Of a stretch of 64,000 bases of DNA, positions 45,721 through 54,761 are shown piece after piece. The position numbers were made by a program, and so were the translations under genes. The stretch is from JBKEAJ01 sp047975005 (lineage in GTDB: Bacteria > Bacteroidota > Bacteroidia > Bacteroidales > Prolixibacteraceae), in contig JBKECW010000103.1 in the NCBI GenBank assembly GCA_047975005.1, positions 9,302-73,301 of the forward strand, in the 5' to 3' direction. Every line of letters starts with the position of its first letter. The stretch's first letter is position 1. The notes below the pieces were generated by a model. The model was not told the origin of the DNA and did no database searches. It was given only the letters and a program-made list of their open reading frames with translations.

Positions 45721-46638
45721 ATGAATCCTTTTAATATAACTATACTTGGAAGCAGTGCTGCTGTGCCTACAAAGCAACGGGCATTATCTTCACAACTATT
45801 GAACGTTGGAGGGAGTTATTACTTGATAGACTGCGGAGAGGGGACTCAGTCGCAACTCAGCAAGTACGGTATAGCTATTCTCAAAATTGATAATATCCTT
45901 ATATCCCATTTGCATGGAGATCATTTCCTTGGATTAATAGGGCTATTATCGACTCTCGATATGCTGGGACGTCGAAAGGCTATAAGCATATATTGCCCTA
46001 AAGGAGTGCCGGAGTATGTCGAGTTTCATACTCGCCTATTCGGAGGAGAATCCTTCGGCTTTGAGATTAATTTTGTATTGCACAACCCAAAGAGTCCCAA
46101 TATAATTATAGACACTAACTCTATAAGTGTACAAACAATTCCCTTAAGTCATAAAATACCTACATGTGGATTTTTCTTCAAAGAAAAACAAGCACTCCCA
46201 AACATCAGAAAAGAAAAGATAGAAGTCTATAATATTCCTATAAAAGAAATTGTCAATATAAAGAATGGCGCGGATTTTATCACTAGTGATGGAAAGTCTA
46301 TTCCTAATCAGAGCCTGGTAAATTCAGCACCACGCCCCCGTAGTTATGCTTATTTTTCTGATACTCGTCCTAATATTGAAATGGCCAAGATTATAGAAGG
46401 GGTAGATGTCTTGTATCATGAAGCAACGTATGGGAATGACCTTGGAAATCAAGCTGTTAAAACAGGGCATTCTACGTCTGTCGAAGCGGCAGAAATTGCT
46501 AAAGTAAGCAAGGCTTCAAAACTATTGATGGGGCATTTCTCTGCTAGATATAGCAACATAAGCACTCTTGTTGGCGAGGCTCGTTCTGTGTTTGCCGAAT
46601 CTTATGCTGTCGAGGATGGTATGAATATTAAACTGTAA
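45721..46638 (+). CDS. rnz: Ribonuclease Z
   Basis: 305 aa, metallo-beta-lactamase fold tRNA 3' processing endonuclease. Zinc-binding motif HLHGDHFLGL, preceded by LLNVGGSYYLIDCGEGTQSQL, and later blocks TIPLSHKIPTCGFFF, YFSDTRP, YHEATYGND and GHSTSVEAAEIA. It cuts pre-tRNA downstream of the discriminator base, which is needed where CCA is not encoded, as in both tRNAs of this window. It is convergent with the flippase gene, with only 12 bp between stops. Confidence 0.95.
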   Translation: MNPFNITILGSSAAVPTKQRALSSQLLNVGGSYYLIDCGEGTQSQLSKYGIAILKIDNILISHLHGDHFLGLIGLLSTLDMLGRRKAISIYCPKGVPEYVEFHTRLFGGESFGFEINFVLHNPKSPNIIIDTNSISVQTIPLSHKIPTCGFFFKEKQALPNIRKEKIEVYNIPIKEIVNIKNGADFITSDGKSIPNQSLVNSAPRPRSYAYFSDTRPNIEMAKIIEGVDVLYHEATYGNDLGNQAVKTGHSTSVEAAEIAKVSKASKLLMGHFSARYSNISTLVGEARSVFAESYAVEDGMNIKL

Positions 46639-46650
46639 GATAGTTTAGTA

Positions 46651-48153
46651 TTATGTGTTTGCTTTGCGCTTGCTTATCATTTGCTTGTATGCTAGTCTTA
46701 TTGAGTCCTTTTCCATATAGTAAATAAGTGCAAAGAATAGAGAAAATAGAAGAGTGTTGACAACAAAAAATCCCATCTCCGAGTGAATATGTTGCCGTAC
46801 AAATAATGATAGCGTATAAATCAATAATGACGAGATAAGGTAAATAAGTGCTTTGTTGATTCTGTAGTCTACATAAAAATATTTCTGACCTAGTACGTAG
46901 GAGATGATACACATAAGACCATAGCCAAACATCATTGCCATAGCTGAACCAATCATTCCGATATTTGGGACTAGTGCAAAATTCAGAACTATGATTGATA
47001 TTACCCCAAGAACAGAAATAAAAGCCCCATATTTAGTCATATCGGTGAGTTTATACCAAACTGACAAAACATAATATACTCCTAAAAATAAATTGCCCAA
47101 CAAAATGAAGGGTAGTATTTCTAGTCCTTCCCAATATTCTCTCGGAATTATTAGCTTTATTTGTTCTTGGTATAACAGTATTCCCAGAAATGCAATAAGC
47201 CCGGCAAGTACAAAAAAGTTAAGAGTATCTGCATATATACCTCTATCTGCATCTTTGCCCCTCGAAAAAAAGAAAGGCTCGAAGGCGTATCTGAATGCCT
47301 GTGTAAACATTGTCAACAATACCGCAATTTTAGTGTTGGCTCCGTAAATCCCTAAAACTCGCAATGCATTACTGTCCTCTCCTATGAGTTTTGGCAACAG
47401 GAGTTTGTCTGACTGTAATCCAAGCATCCCCATCAGCCCTACAAACATAATAGGTATACCATAGTTGAGCATTTTCCTGAGCAACTGTTTGTCAAACACC
47501 ATAGGGTGTTTTCTTATGTATGGAAATAACATAACAAGAGTAACCGCAGATGCAAGAAGGTTGGATATGAAAATATACATCTCTTTGTTATCATGCAGAT
47601 ATATGTCATCTAGCCATTCTATATTCATATTCCTTATTAAATAGGGGCATAGTAGGAGGAAGAATAGATTGGCTACTATATTTATAGCAATGTTTATGAG
47701 CTTATAGGCTGCAAAAATTTTAGCCTTATTTTCCAAGCGTAGATACGAGAAAGGAATGGAGCTTATCACGTCTAGCCCGACTATAAGAGCCATTATAAAT
47801 ACATAGGACGGCAATGTTTTTCCTCCAAGATAACTGGCTGACTGTGTGCGCGTAAACCATAATATTACAAGAAATAGAAACGTGGATGCTGATAATGCTA
47901 TAAAGGATGTGGAGAATGAATTACTTCTGTTTTCTTTGTCAGCAGCAAACCTGAAAAAAGAAGTCTCCATCCCATAGGTAAGAATAACGAGCAATACTGC
48001 TACATATGCATATAGTTGAGTAACGATCCCATATTCTTCAGGCTTTAACACTGCAACATACAGTGGGAACAAAGCCCAGTTTAGAAACCTTCCCAAGACA
48101 CTACTGAGTCCGTATATTGCAGTATCTCCAAATAGTTTCTTTAATGATGACAT
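46651..48153 (-). CDS. Oligosaccharide flippase-family membrane protein
   Basis: 500 aa with about 14 membrane segments and the MOP/MATE-type polysaccharide transporter pattern (MSSLKKLFGDTAIYGLSSVLGRFLNWALFPLYVAVLKPEEYG; FGLQSDKLLLPKLIG-like LGLQSDKLLLPKLIGED). It is not near the main polysaccharide locus and probably serves another glycan, for example LPS or general O-glycosylation in Bacteroidota; that is inference. The gene is convergent with rnz and lies just downstream of tRNA-Pro on the same strand. Confidence 0.85.
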   Translation of the reverse strand: MSSLKKLFGDTAIYGLSSVLGRFLNWALFPLYVAVLKPEEYGIVTQLYAYVAVLLVILTYGMETSFFRFAADKENRSNSFSTSFIALSASTFLFLVILWFTRTQSASYLGGKTLPSYVFIMALIVGLDVISSIPFSYLRLENKAKIFAAYKLINIAINIVANLFFLLLCPYLIRNMNIEWLDDIYLHDNKEMYIFISNLLASAVTLVMLFPYIRKHPMVFDKQLLRKMLNYGIPIMFVGLMGMLGLQSDKLLLPKLIGEDSNALRVLGIYGANTKIAVLLTMFTQAFRYAFEPFFFSRGKDADRGIYADTLNFFVLAGLIAFLGILLYQEQIKLIIPREYWEGLEILPFILLGNLFLGVYYVLSVWYKLTDMTKYGAFISVLGVISIIVLNFALVPNIGMIGSAMAMMFGYGLMCIISYVLGQKYFYVDYRINKALIYLISSLLIYTLSLFVRQHIHSEMGFFVVNTLLFSLFFALIYYMEKDSIRLAYKQMISKRKANT

Positions 48154-48216
48154 CTAATATTATTAATGATAAATATTCTAAAGTATTACGGTTTTACTAT
48201 CCAAAGCGAAGTATTG

Positions 48217-48288
48217 TCGGGATAATCCGATTTGAACGGACAAACCCGCGTCCCGAACGTGGAGCGATACCAACTGCGCTACATCCCG
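48217..48288 (-). tRNA. tRNA-Pro (CGG anticodon), with two stem mispairs
   Basis: On the minus strand the acceptor cgggatg/tatcccg, D-loop AGTTGGTA, anticodon loop TTCGGGA (CGG) and T-arm gtccg-TTCAAAT-cggat form a cloverleaf, discriminator A. Two positions do not pair: 13-22 in the D-stem (C-T) and 29-41 in the anticodon stem (A-C). CCA is not encoded. A promoter -7 box lies 15 bp upstream. It may be functional or starting to decay. Confidence 0.8.
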
Positions 48289-48302
48289 ATTATAAAACAC
48301 AG

Positions 48303-48310
48303 CAAAGGTA
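48303..48310 (-). promoter_or_regulatory. -7 element for tRNA-Pro
   Basis: The minus strand reads TACCTTTG, a perfect TAnnTTTG, with the tRNA 5' end 15 bp downstream. No clear -33 TTTG is seen because the upstream position falls inside the efp terminator hairpin. Confidence 0.55.
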
Positions 48311-48365
48311 ATATATTCAATTAAAAAGCCATCACATCAGTGACGGCTTTTTAATTGAATATATT
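48310..48365. terminator. Long hairpin terminator after efp
   Basis: Two 26-nt arms (48310-48335 and 48340-48365) pair with a single mismatch and a 4-nt loop; the core is gcc-tcac/gtga-ggc flanked by A5/T5 runs and an AT-rich extension. It ends the rho-efp transcript, whose stop is 9 bp away. It touches the tRNA-Pro -7 box, so one element ends one unit at the start of the next. Confidence 0.85.
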
Positions 48366-48373
48366 ATGAAGTC

Positions 48374-48943
48374 TTATTTTTTAACTCTCTCAAGGTAGTT
48401 GTTATTGGATGTATCTACCTTGATAGTGTCGCCGGTATTGATAAATAAAGGCACCATTATGGTTGCACCGGTCTCTACCGTAGCTTGCTTTAGAGCTGTC
48501 GACGACGCTGTATTGCCCTTCTCTGATGGCTCTGCGTATGTTACTTCCATCTCAACATTAGCAGGCATCTCAAGGTTTAAGGGAGTCTCTGTCTCGGCAT
48601 GAATAATCAAGTCGCATACCAAGCCCTCCTTTAATAGGCTTTGGTTGTCTATCATGCTCTCGTCCAATAGAATCTGGTCGAAGGTCTCGGTATTCATAAA
48701 ATTATACCCCGATTCGTCTTTATACAGATATTGGTAAGGGCGACGTTCAATCCTAACCGTATTTATTTTAGCACTAGATGGAAATGTATTGTCCACGACC
48801 TTGCCGGTTTTTACGTTTCTAAGTTTTGTTCTAACAAATGCGGCTCCTTTACCGGGCTTAACATGTAGAAACTCAACAACTGAAAAGATGTTGCCATTGA
48901 GTTCAAGACAAACTCCTTTTTTAATGTCTGATGTACTTGCCAT
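48374..48943 (-). CDS. efp: Translation elongation factor P
   Basis: 189 aa, three beta-barrel domains. It starts MASTSDIKKGVCLELNGNIF; the loop lysine that can be modified is Lys32 in VKPGKGAAFVRTKLRNVKTG. The C-terminal region LPLFINTGDTIKVDT-type motif (here VPLFINTGDTIKVDTSNNNYLERV) is complete. EF-P relieves ribosome stalling at polyproline stretches. It follows rho by 9 bp in the same direction, and is followed by a long terminator. Confidence 0.96.
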   Translation of the reverse strand: MASTSDIKKGVCLELNGNIFSVVEFLHVKPGKGAAFVRTKLRNVKTGKVVDNTFPSSAKINTVRIERRPYQYLYKDESGYNFMNTETFDQILLDESMIDNQSLLKEGLVCDLIIHAETETPLNLEMPANVEMEVTYAEPSEKGNTASSTALKQATVETGATIMVPLFINTGDTIKVDTSNNNYLERVKK

Positions 48944-48952
48944 TTTTTTTTA

Positions 48953-50638
48953 TTAATCGTTCATTGAAATTAAAAATTCTTCTACAGAGCTAGAGCGCAT
49001 TAATCGACCCTTCAGAAACTCCATCGCTTCTACCGAATTCATGTCGTTCAGGAATTTACGCAATATCCAGACTTTGTCCAAGACAGTCTTGTCGAGCAAG
49101 AGATCCTCTCGTCTTGTGCTTGATGCATTGATGTCCACAGCTGGGAAAACCCTCCTGTTAGATAGTTTCCTATCCAATTGAAGTTCCATATTTCCAGTCC
49201 CTTTAAACTCTTCAAAGATAACCTCGTCCATCTTAGACCCTGTCTCTGTAAGAGCAGTTGCTAGTATAGTTAGAGAGCCTCCTTGCTCAATATTTCTCGC
49301 AGCTCCAAAGAAACGCTTTGGCTTGTGAAGTGCGTTGGCATCGACACCTCCCGAAAGCACTTTGCCTGATGCCGGAGCAACAGTGTTGTATGCCCTTGCT
49401 AGCCTTGTTATAGAGTCTAGCAGAATAACCACATCATGTCCACACTCAACAAGGCGTTTCGCCTTTTCTAGAACTATATTGGCTACTTTTACATGTCTGT
49501 CTGCTGGTTCGTCAAAGGTTGATGCAATCACCTCTGCATTAACACTCCTTGCCATGTCTGTTACTTCCTCAGGGCGTTCGTCTATAAGCAATACAATCAT
49601 ATAAACCTCAGGGTGATTAGCGGCTATAGCGTTTGCTACCTCCTTGAGCAATACTGTTTTACCAGTCTTAGGCTGGGCTACTATAAGTCCTCTTTGACCT
49701 TTCCCTATGGGCGAAAATAAATCTATTACTCTGGTTGATAAATTATCTGATTTATTGCCGAGCAATTGGAATTTCTCGTTAGGGAAGAGAGGTGTAAGGT
49801 GGTCGAATGACATTCTGTCTCTTACAAATTCAGGGCTCCTGCCGTTTATTTCAAGAACTCTAAGAAGCGGAAAGTATTTCTCTCCCTCTTTTGGGGTTCT
49901 TACTGCTCCTTTTATTGTGTCGCCAGTTTTCAGCCCAAACAACTTTATCTGGGACTGAGATACATAAATGTCGTCTGGAGACGAAAGGTAATTGAAATCG
50001 GCAGAGCGCAAAAAACCATAACCATCTTGTACGATCTCAAGCACGCCGGTGTTTGTTATGTGCTCCTCAAAGTTAAATTGAGAGCGAGCCTTCGCTGACG
50101 GCTCTTTGGGGGCTGGTGTTGCCTGATGAGAGCTATTATTGTTGTTAATATTTGCCTTGTAGCCTTTGGTCCTATTATCGTTTCTGCTATGCGTATTCTC
50201 GTGTCGGAAATCCTTATTCTGAGTCCTGTCTTGACTGTTGGATCTTGTTCTAGGAGATGTCGGCTGTGTAGTAATGCGTTTTCTCGCTCCTGCTCCAATT
50301 TTCTCAAATCTTTTCCCCTGCTCTTTGGGGGCTGGTGTAGTTTCTTCTTTATTTTGCGGATTAATATCGTCAAGGTCGGTAATTAAGCTTGTCAAGTCGG
50401 ATATGTTCTTATTTCTTTCTGAAGACACACTCTCTTTTGATTTATTTAAATTTTCAGAAGACCTGGTAATATGGGTAGAAGATTTATCTTCTTTGGGACT
50501 TGATGTCTTCTGAACATTAAGAATTTCCTCTATCAACTCGTTCTTTTTAAAACGTTCGGCTCTTTTTATACCGATGCCCTTTGCAATGTCTCTTAATTCT
50601 GAGACAATTCTTGATTTAAGATCATGGATACTATACAT
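48953..50638 (-). CDS. rho: Transcription termination factor Rho with a long disordered insert
   Basis: 561 aa from the ATG at 50638 (MYSIHDLKSRIVSELRDIAKG), which matches the Rho N-terminus of the phylum; an in-frame ATG at 50695 would add 19 residues. Layout: SAP-like Rho_N domain (1-45), a low-complexity region rich in Asn, Ser, Lys and Arg (about 48-195), the RNA-binding cold-shock domain (about 200-275, ITNTGVLEIVQDGYGFLRS), then the ATPase with P-loop (VAQPKTGKTVLL), Walker B (VVILLDSITRLARAYN) and the Q/R loops. A long insert at this place is typical of Bacteroidota; in Bacteroides thetaiotaomicron it has been reported to support Rho condensates. It has its own promoter and is co-transcribed with efp. 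Confidence 0.96.
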   Translation of the reverse strand: MYSIHDLKSRIVSELRDIAKGIGIKRAERFKKNELIEEILNVQKTSSPKEDKSSTHITRSSENLNKSKESVSSERNKNISDLTSLITDLDDINPQNKEETTPAPKEQGKRFEKIGAGARKRITTQPTSPRTRSNSQDRTQNKDFRHENTHSRNDNRTKGYKANINNNNSSHQATPAPKEPSAKARSQFNFEEHITNTGVLEIVQDGYGFLRSADFNYLSSPDDIYVSQSQIKLFGLKTGDTIKGAVRTPKEGEKYFPLLRVLEINGRSPEFVRDRMSFDHLTPLFPNEKFQLLGNKSDNLSTRVIDLFSPIGKGQRGLIVAQPKTGKTVLLKEVANAIAANHPEVYMIVLLIDERPEEVTDMARSVNAEVIASTFDEPADRHVKVANIVLEKAKRLVECGHDVVILLDSITRLARAYNTVAPASGKVLSGGVDANALHKPKRFFGAARNIEQGGSLTILATALTETGSKMDEVIFEEFKGTGNMELQLDRKLSNRRVFPAVDINASSTRREDLLLDKTVLDKVWILRKFLNDMNSVEAMEFLKGRLMRSSSVEEFLISMND

Positions 50639-50769
50639 ATGTATTTCTGATTGATTATCTAGTTTTTTGACCATCTCATTTATGTACAATGACAACCCTG
50701 TTGAAAGTTTTTTGTGAAAAATCAGGATTATAGATGAGTCACTACGTGATTAGTTTGAGAATTCTGACA

Positions 50770-50800
50770 CAAAGGTAAGACAAATGTTTTATTAAACAAA
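50770..50800 (-). promoter_or_regulatory. Promoter of rho-efp
   Basis: The minus strand has TTTG (50797-50800) and TACCTTTG (50770-50777) with a 19 bp spacer, a full match to the Bacteroidota consensus. The leader to the ATG at 50638 is about 125 nt, long enough for the autogenous control known for rho genes. Confidence 0.8.
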
Positions 50801-50818
50801 TGTTTTTGCCGTTTTATC

Positions 50819-51403
50819 TTAATTTATTGAAGATTGAACCTCTTGGCACCATCTATCTAGCCCCACATTAAAGCCCGAAAAATCCAACAATCGATTCACG
50901 AAATTATCAACTAGATCTTCCATTGTAATTTGTCCACTATAAAAGGATGGTGATGCGGGATAAATAACACCACCACTCTTAGATACTTTATACATGTTTT
51001 CAATATGAATATTGCTCAGTGGAGTTTCTCTTGTAACCAATATTAGCTGTCGGCGTTCTTTTAACATTACATCTGCTCCACGGCTTATGAGGTCGTTAGA
51101 TATGCCATTGGCAATACGCCCTAGCATTCCCATTGAACACGGGCACACAATCATCTTGTCGATCCCTCCACTGCCAGATGCCAAAGGAGATCTGAAATCG
51201 GAGTTGTCATCAATAATTATTTTGTCTGTAAATCTCGGTGTCTCTGATAACTCCTCCTTCCACACAAACTCTGCCGATGACGTAAACACAACGCGCAGGC
51301 TATGCCATTGGTCGTGGATGGCTAGAAGTTTTTTGATGAGAACCTGTGTGTACAAAGCTCCGCTTGCTCCACTCACTCCTACTGCAATGTTGGGTTTTAT
51401 CAT
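50819..51403 (-). CDS. ubiX: Flavin prenyltransferase UbiX
   Basis: 194 aa. It makes prenylated FMN, the cofactor of UbiD-type decarboxylases. Motifs: IAVGVSGASGALYTQVLIKKL at the N-terminus, the phosphate-binding SGSGGIDKMIVCPCSMGMLGRIANGISNDLISRGADVMLKE, and RETPLSNIHIENM. The start overlaps the stop of the upstream glycosidase (TAATG), so the two are translationally coupled, which is unusual for an isoprenoid/quinone gene. No ubiD is in the window. Confidence 0.95.
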   Translation of the reverse strand: MIKPNIAVGVSGASGALYTQVLIKKLLAIHDQWHSLRVVFTSSAEFVWKEELSETPRFTDKIIIDDNSDFRSPLASGSGGIDKMIVCPCSMGMLGRIANGISNDLISRGADVMLKERRQLILVTRETPLSNIHIENMYKVSKSGGVIYPASPSFYSGQITMEDLVDNFVNRLLDFSGFNVGLDRWCQEVQSSIN

Positions 51404-53988
51404 TAATAGGTATTTGCTACTGACATGTATTTGAAATCTTCGGTGTTTATATTCTCATTGTCATCAGATATAAATACCACTCTGTATTCTTTGTTTGGGA
51501 GAATGTCAAAGAAATTGTCTGAGAAGCTGCCTCTTACTTTGTCGTTATACAAATATACGTTCTTCAGCAATTTATCTGAAGATATCTTGAGGATTAATTT
51601 GTTGCCGTCAGTAGTGAAATTTATTTGTGGACTACAACCTTTTGGTAGATTTAAATCTTTGACTCTCTTACTATAGAATAAATTAGAGCACAACATCTTG
51701 CCATTGCTCTCAACTTCGACCTGCAATACACTATAGCTGTCGAGTCCGCGTAGATTGGTATCGCTCAAGTTATATTGTCCGATTGTTTGACTTGTATTGG
51801 CTTGCATATCAAATTCTTCACTCCATTCGCTTTTTATTTCTCCGGCAAAATTGATGACTTTGAAGTTCGCTGTGCAAGGCAAAGATTGTTCGTGCGTACT
51901 GTCAGAAATCATGCTGACAACCAGATTATTAGCAACTCTGTGTGGAGATACGGCAAATGTGTTAAACGCCTTTTTTATAAAATATTGTTCAGCTTTCCAT
52001 TCGCCATAATAGTCTATGGTCGACCATGATGCGACAGGCCAAACGTCGTTTAATTGCCAAAGCAAGGATCCCATGCAGAAAGGTTTGTTGCGACGATGCG
52101 AAAGCATCCCTTCCATCATTCCTTCGGCTTGTAAAACCTGTCCTATGTATAGAAATTGCTCAAAGCCTTCGGGTATATTATAATACTTATCCATATACCA
52201 TTTTATCCTCAGGTTGCCTATTCCACTACGTTGATGCGAGGACATCACTTCCGATTCTATGTCCCAGTCCTCTTCTGTGGTATATTTCATAACACTGCTA
52301 AAAATGGGGAACGACTGGAAGCCATACTCGCTGACAAAGCGAGACTTGTGCTCTTCAAAACCAGAAAACTCTTGTTTCCCATGCCACACTCCCCAATAAT
52401 GCATGTCTCCATCATTGGATGTCTCTTCTGTTGCTCTTTGACTTGTGGTGCCGGTCGATGGAGATGAAGGCCAATAAGGCAAGTTGCTGTATTTGTCTAC
52501 TTGCTTTGGTAGTAAATCGTGGAAAAGAGCAAGATATCCATTCCATATTTCGACTCTTTGTTCTTCTGTATATTCTTGTTTCCAGCCCCAACCTCCCTTG
52601 GGTTCGTTGTTGGCCCATGCATTCTCTATCTCGTTGTTGCCACACCAAAGTGCGATGCATGAGTGATTTCTAAGCCTCTTGATGTTGTATGCCGCCTCCT
52701 TCTCAATACTCTTCAAGAAGGTACTGTCCCACGGATACATGCTACATGCAAACATGAAGTCTTGCCAAACCATGAGTCCATACTTATCGCATAGCTCGTA
52801 GAACTTTTCGTACTCGTAGATACCTCCGCCCCACACTCTTATCATATTCATATTAACTTCTTGTGCAGAGCTCAGTATGTGTTCATAGGTCTGATCGCTT
52901 ACTCTTGCCGGAAAAACATCATTAGGAATATAATTAGCTCCTTTAGCAAAGACTGGAATGCCATTGACCTTAAAATAAAAAGGAGTACCGAGAGAGTCCT
53001 TTTCTGTTACTAGTTCTATTTGTCTCAATCCTATCTTGTTATCTTGCTTGTCAACCAAATTGCCATTCTCATAAAGTTCGCATTCAAAGTCGTAAAGATA
53101 TGCTTCGCCCATCCCATTGGGCCACCATAATTCTGGATTATTGATTTTTATTGGTATGTTTACGGTGTTTTTTGATACTCCTGTTTTGGCCTCTGCCACA
53201 ACCTTCCCATTTGCCTTGATGACTATCTTCGTGTTTCTGAAGTTTTCTCCGGCAAGCTCTATTTGGGCTAAAACCGAGGCTTCGGCTTTGTCTACACTCA
53301 ATTGCTTGTAGTAAATATCATTAATTCTAACGGCATCCCAAGTTATAAGTGTAATAGGTCTCCATATCCCAGATGAAACCAAACGTGGTCCCCAGTCCCA
53401 CCCAAAATGATATGGCGCCTTCCTTATGTAAGGACTTACTCGCTGGTCTTCTTCTAAGCCACCGTTGGTCGACTGGTCATTGCTCGCAGGGAGTTTATAA
53501 TCCTGTTTACCTAGAATATGCAAGGCTTCTTTGATTGGAGACTTAAAGTAAATGGTCAGTTCATTGTTTTCCTTGATTATATCTTTCACATTTACTATGT
53601 GTCCGACAAACATATTGTCTGATGACAGTATTATCTTTCCATTGAGAAAAACATCCGCATAGGTGTCCAGTCCGTCAAATTGTAATTCTATATGATCTTT
53701 TTCAAGCCTATCTTTGCTAATCTCAAAATTGCATCTATAAACCCAGTCTTTTTTGTCTATCCATTGAAGGTCCTTTTCGTTTATACGATAGAAAGGATCT
53801 TCTATTTCTTCGTTTGCTAACAAGTCTGTGTGTACGCAACCTGGCACTGTTGCCAGCATCCACTTGTCAGTTGATGCATCCTTGAATGACCATTTATCTT
53901 TTATTTCAGTTCTTTCTATAATGTTGTCGTCTTTACAACTCGTTTGTACAGCCAATAATATCGTTAAGATTGTAAATAATCTGTTCAT
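51403..53988 (-). CDS. GH2 beta-mannosidase-like lipoprotein
   Basis: 861 aa. The signal peptide ends in a lipobox (VQTSC), so it is membrane-anchored on the periplasmic or outer face. It has the GH2 sandwich-barrel plan with the beta-mannosidase pattern (WSFKDASTDKWMLATVPGCVHTDLL at the N-terminus; GWDWGPRLV). Acid/base Glu453 in WCGNNEIENAW and nucleophile Glu554 in VSEYGFQSFP are present. It would remove non-reducing beta-mannose, for example from the N-glycan core or mannans, after import or outside the cell. The start has a candidate TATATTTG -7 box 29 bp upstream (54017-54024). Coupled to ubiX downstream. Confidence 0.92.
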   Translation of the reverse strand: MNRLFTILTILLAVQTSCKDDNIIERTEIKDKWSFKDASTDKWMLATVPGCVHTDLLANEEIEDPFYRINEKDLQWIDKKDWVYRCNFEISKDRLEKDHIELQFDGLDTYADVFLNGKIILSSDNMFVGHIVNVKDIIKENNELTIYFKSPIKEALHILGKQDYKLPASNDQSTNGGLEEDQRVSPYIRKAPYHFGWDWGPRLVSSGIWRPITLITWDAVRINDIYYKQLSVDKAEASVLAQIELAGENFRNTKIVIKANGKVVAEAKTGVSKNTVNIPIKINNPELWWPNGMGEAYLYDFECELYENGNLVDKQDNKIGLRQIELVTEKDSLGTPFYFKVNGIPVFAKGANYIPNDVFPARVSDQTYEHILSSAQEVNMNMIRVWGGGIYEYEKFYELCDKYGLMVWQDFMFACSMYPWDSTFLKSIEKEAAYNIKRLRNHSCIALWCGNNEIENAWANNEPKGGWGWKQEYTEEQRVEIWNGYLALFHDLLPKQVDKYSNLPYWPSSPSTGTTSQRATEETSNDGDMHYWGVWHGKQEFSGFEEHKSRFVSEYGFQSFPIFSSVMKYTTEEDWDIESEVMSSHQRSGIGNLRIKWYMDKYYNIPEGFEQFLYIGQVLQAEGMMEGMLSHRRNKPFCMGSLLWQLNDVWPVASWSTIDYYGEWKAEQYFIKKAFNTFAVSPHRVANNLVVSMISDSTHEQSLPCTANFKVINFAGEIKSEWSEEFDMQANTSQTIGQYNLSDTNLRGLDSYSVLQVEVESNGKMLCSNLFYSKRVKDLNLPKGCSPQINFTTDGNKLILKISSDKLLKNVYLYNDKVRGSFSDNFFDILPNKEYRVVFISDDNENINTEDFKYMSVANTY

Positions 53989-54109
53989 TGCTTATAGTAT
54001 GTTATTATATATTGCTCAAATATACGCTATTATTTTAAATTAGTTCTTGTACGTTGTCATATTTATCTGAAACGGGGTTCTGTTTCAAATAAGTGCTATT
54101 GCTGCACGA

Positions 54110-54141
54110 CTTGTTTAGGAGTAGATTTTTTTCTATTTTTG
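54110..54141 (+). promoter_or_regulatory. Promoter of the M23 peptidase gene
   Basis: CTTG (54110-54113) and TATTTTTG (54134-54141) with a 20 bp spacer fit the Bacteroidota consensus; the ATG at 54164 is 22 bp downstream. Confidence 0.65.
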
Positions 54142-54163
54142 AACTAAATATTAATTTTCTAGA

Positions 54164-54649
54164 ATGAATAGGTCTTTTGTAGTTTCCATATTTATTATTT
54201 CCCTTATTATGCTGAGTTCCTGTGCTAAAGGTCTACGACCAAATGCCGTCAGGGATACATATCCCAGCATATATCCTGTAAAGAAAGAAGATATAACCAG
54301 CCAGTCTAACTATGGCATGCGCAACGGGCGTATGCATGCAGGGCAGGATTTGGCTGCCCCGAAGGGCACGTACGTGTTTGCTGCCGCAAAGGGGATTGTT
54401 ACCTATGCAAAACGTAATAGAAAGTCGGGATACGGAAAAATGATTACCATAAAACACGACTCCCAATACACAACGGTTTATGCGCACCTATCTAGAATTA
54501 GAGTGAAGGTTGGCAAAAGAGTTAAGAAGGGACAGTTTATTGGCAAAGTCGGCAATACCGGACGCTCCACAGGACCACACTTGCACTACGAGGTAAGGGT
54601 GAACGATAAGCCTGTCGATCCTCGTCCATACTTGCTTAATAAGTGGTGA
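54164..54649 (+). CDS. M23-family peptidoglycan endopeptidase lipoprotein
   Basis: 161 aa. The lipobox is LSSCAKG at about residue 20. After a short linker, the LytM/M23 domain fills residues about 45-161: the first zinc site HAGQDLAAPKGTYVFAA, then VTYAKRNRKSGYGKMITIKH, YAHLSRIRVKVGKRVKKGQFIGKVGNTGRSTGPHLHYEV with the second zinc site in HLH. It would cut peptide cross-links in the cell wall or act as an inactive anchor; the zinc ligands look complete. A single gene with its own promoter, divergent from the beta-mannosidase. Confidence 0.92.
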   Translation: MNRSFVVSIFIISLIMLSSCAKGLRPNAVRDTYPSIYPVKKEDITSQSNYGMRNGRMHAGQDLAAPKGTYVFAAAKGIVTYAKRNRKSGYGKMITIKHDSQYTTVYAHLSRIRVKVGKRVKKGQFIGKVGNTGRSTGPHLHYEVRVNDKPVDPRPYLLNKW

Positions 54650-54761
54650 TAGGCGTTTAGTATCTACTCATAATGTTTGTGAGTCCCAGATAAGATGCAA
54701 AGTTGAAGATTAAGGCCTGCAAAGTGATTGCAACGCATATCTCAGACTTTATGGACAAACC

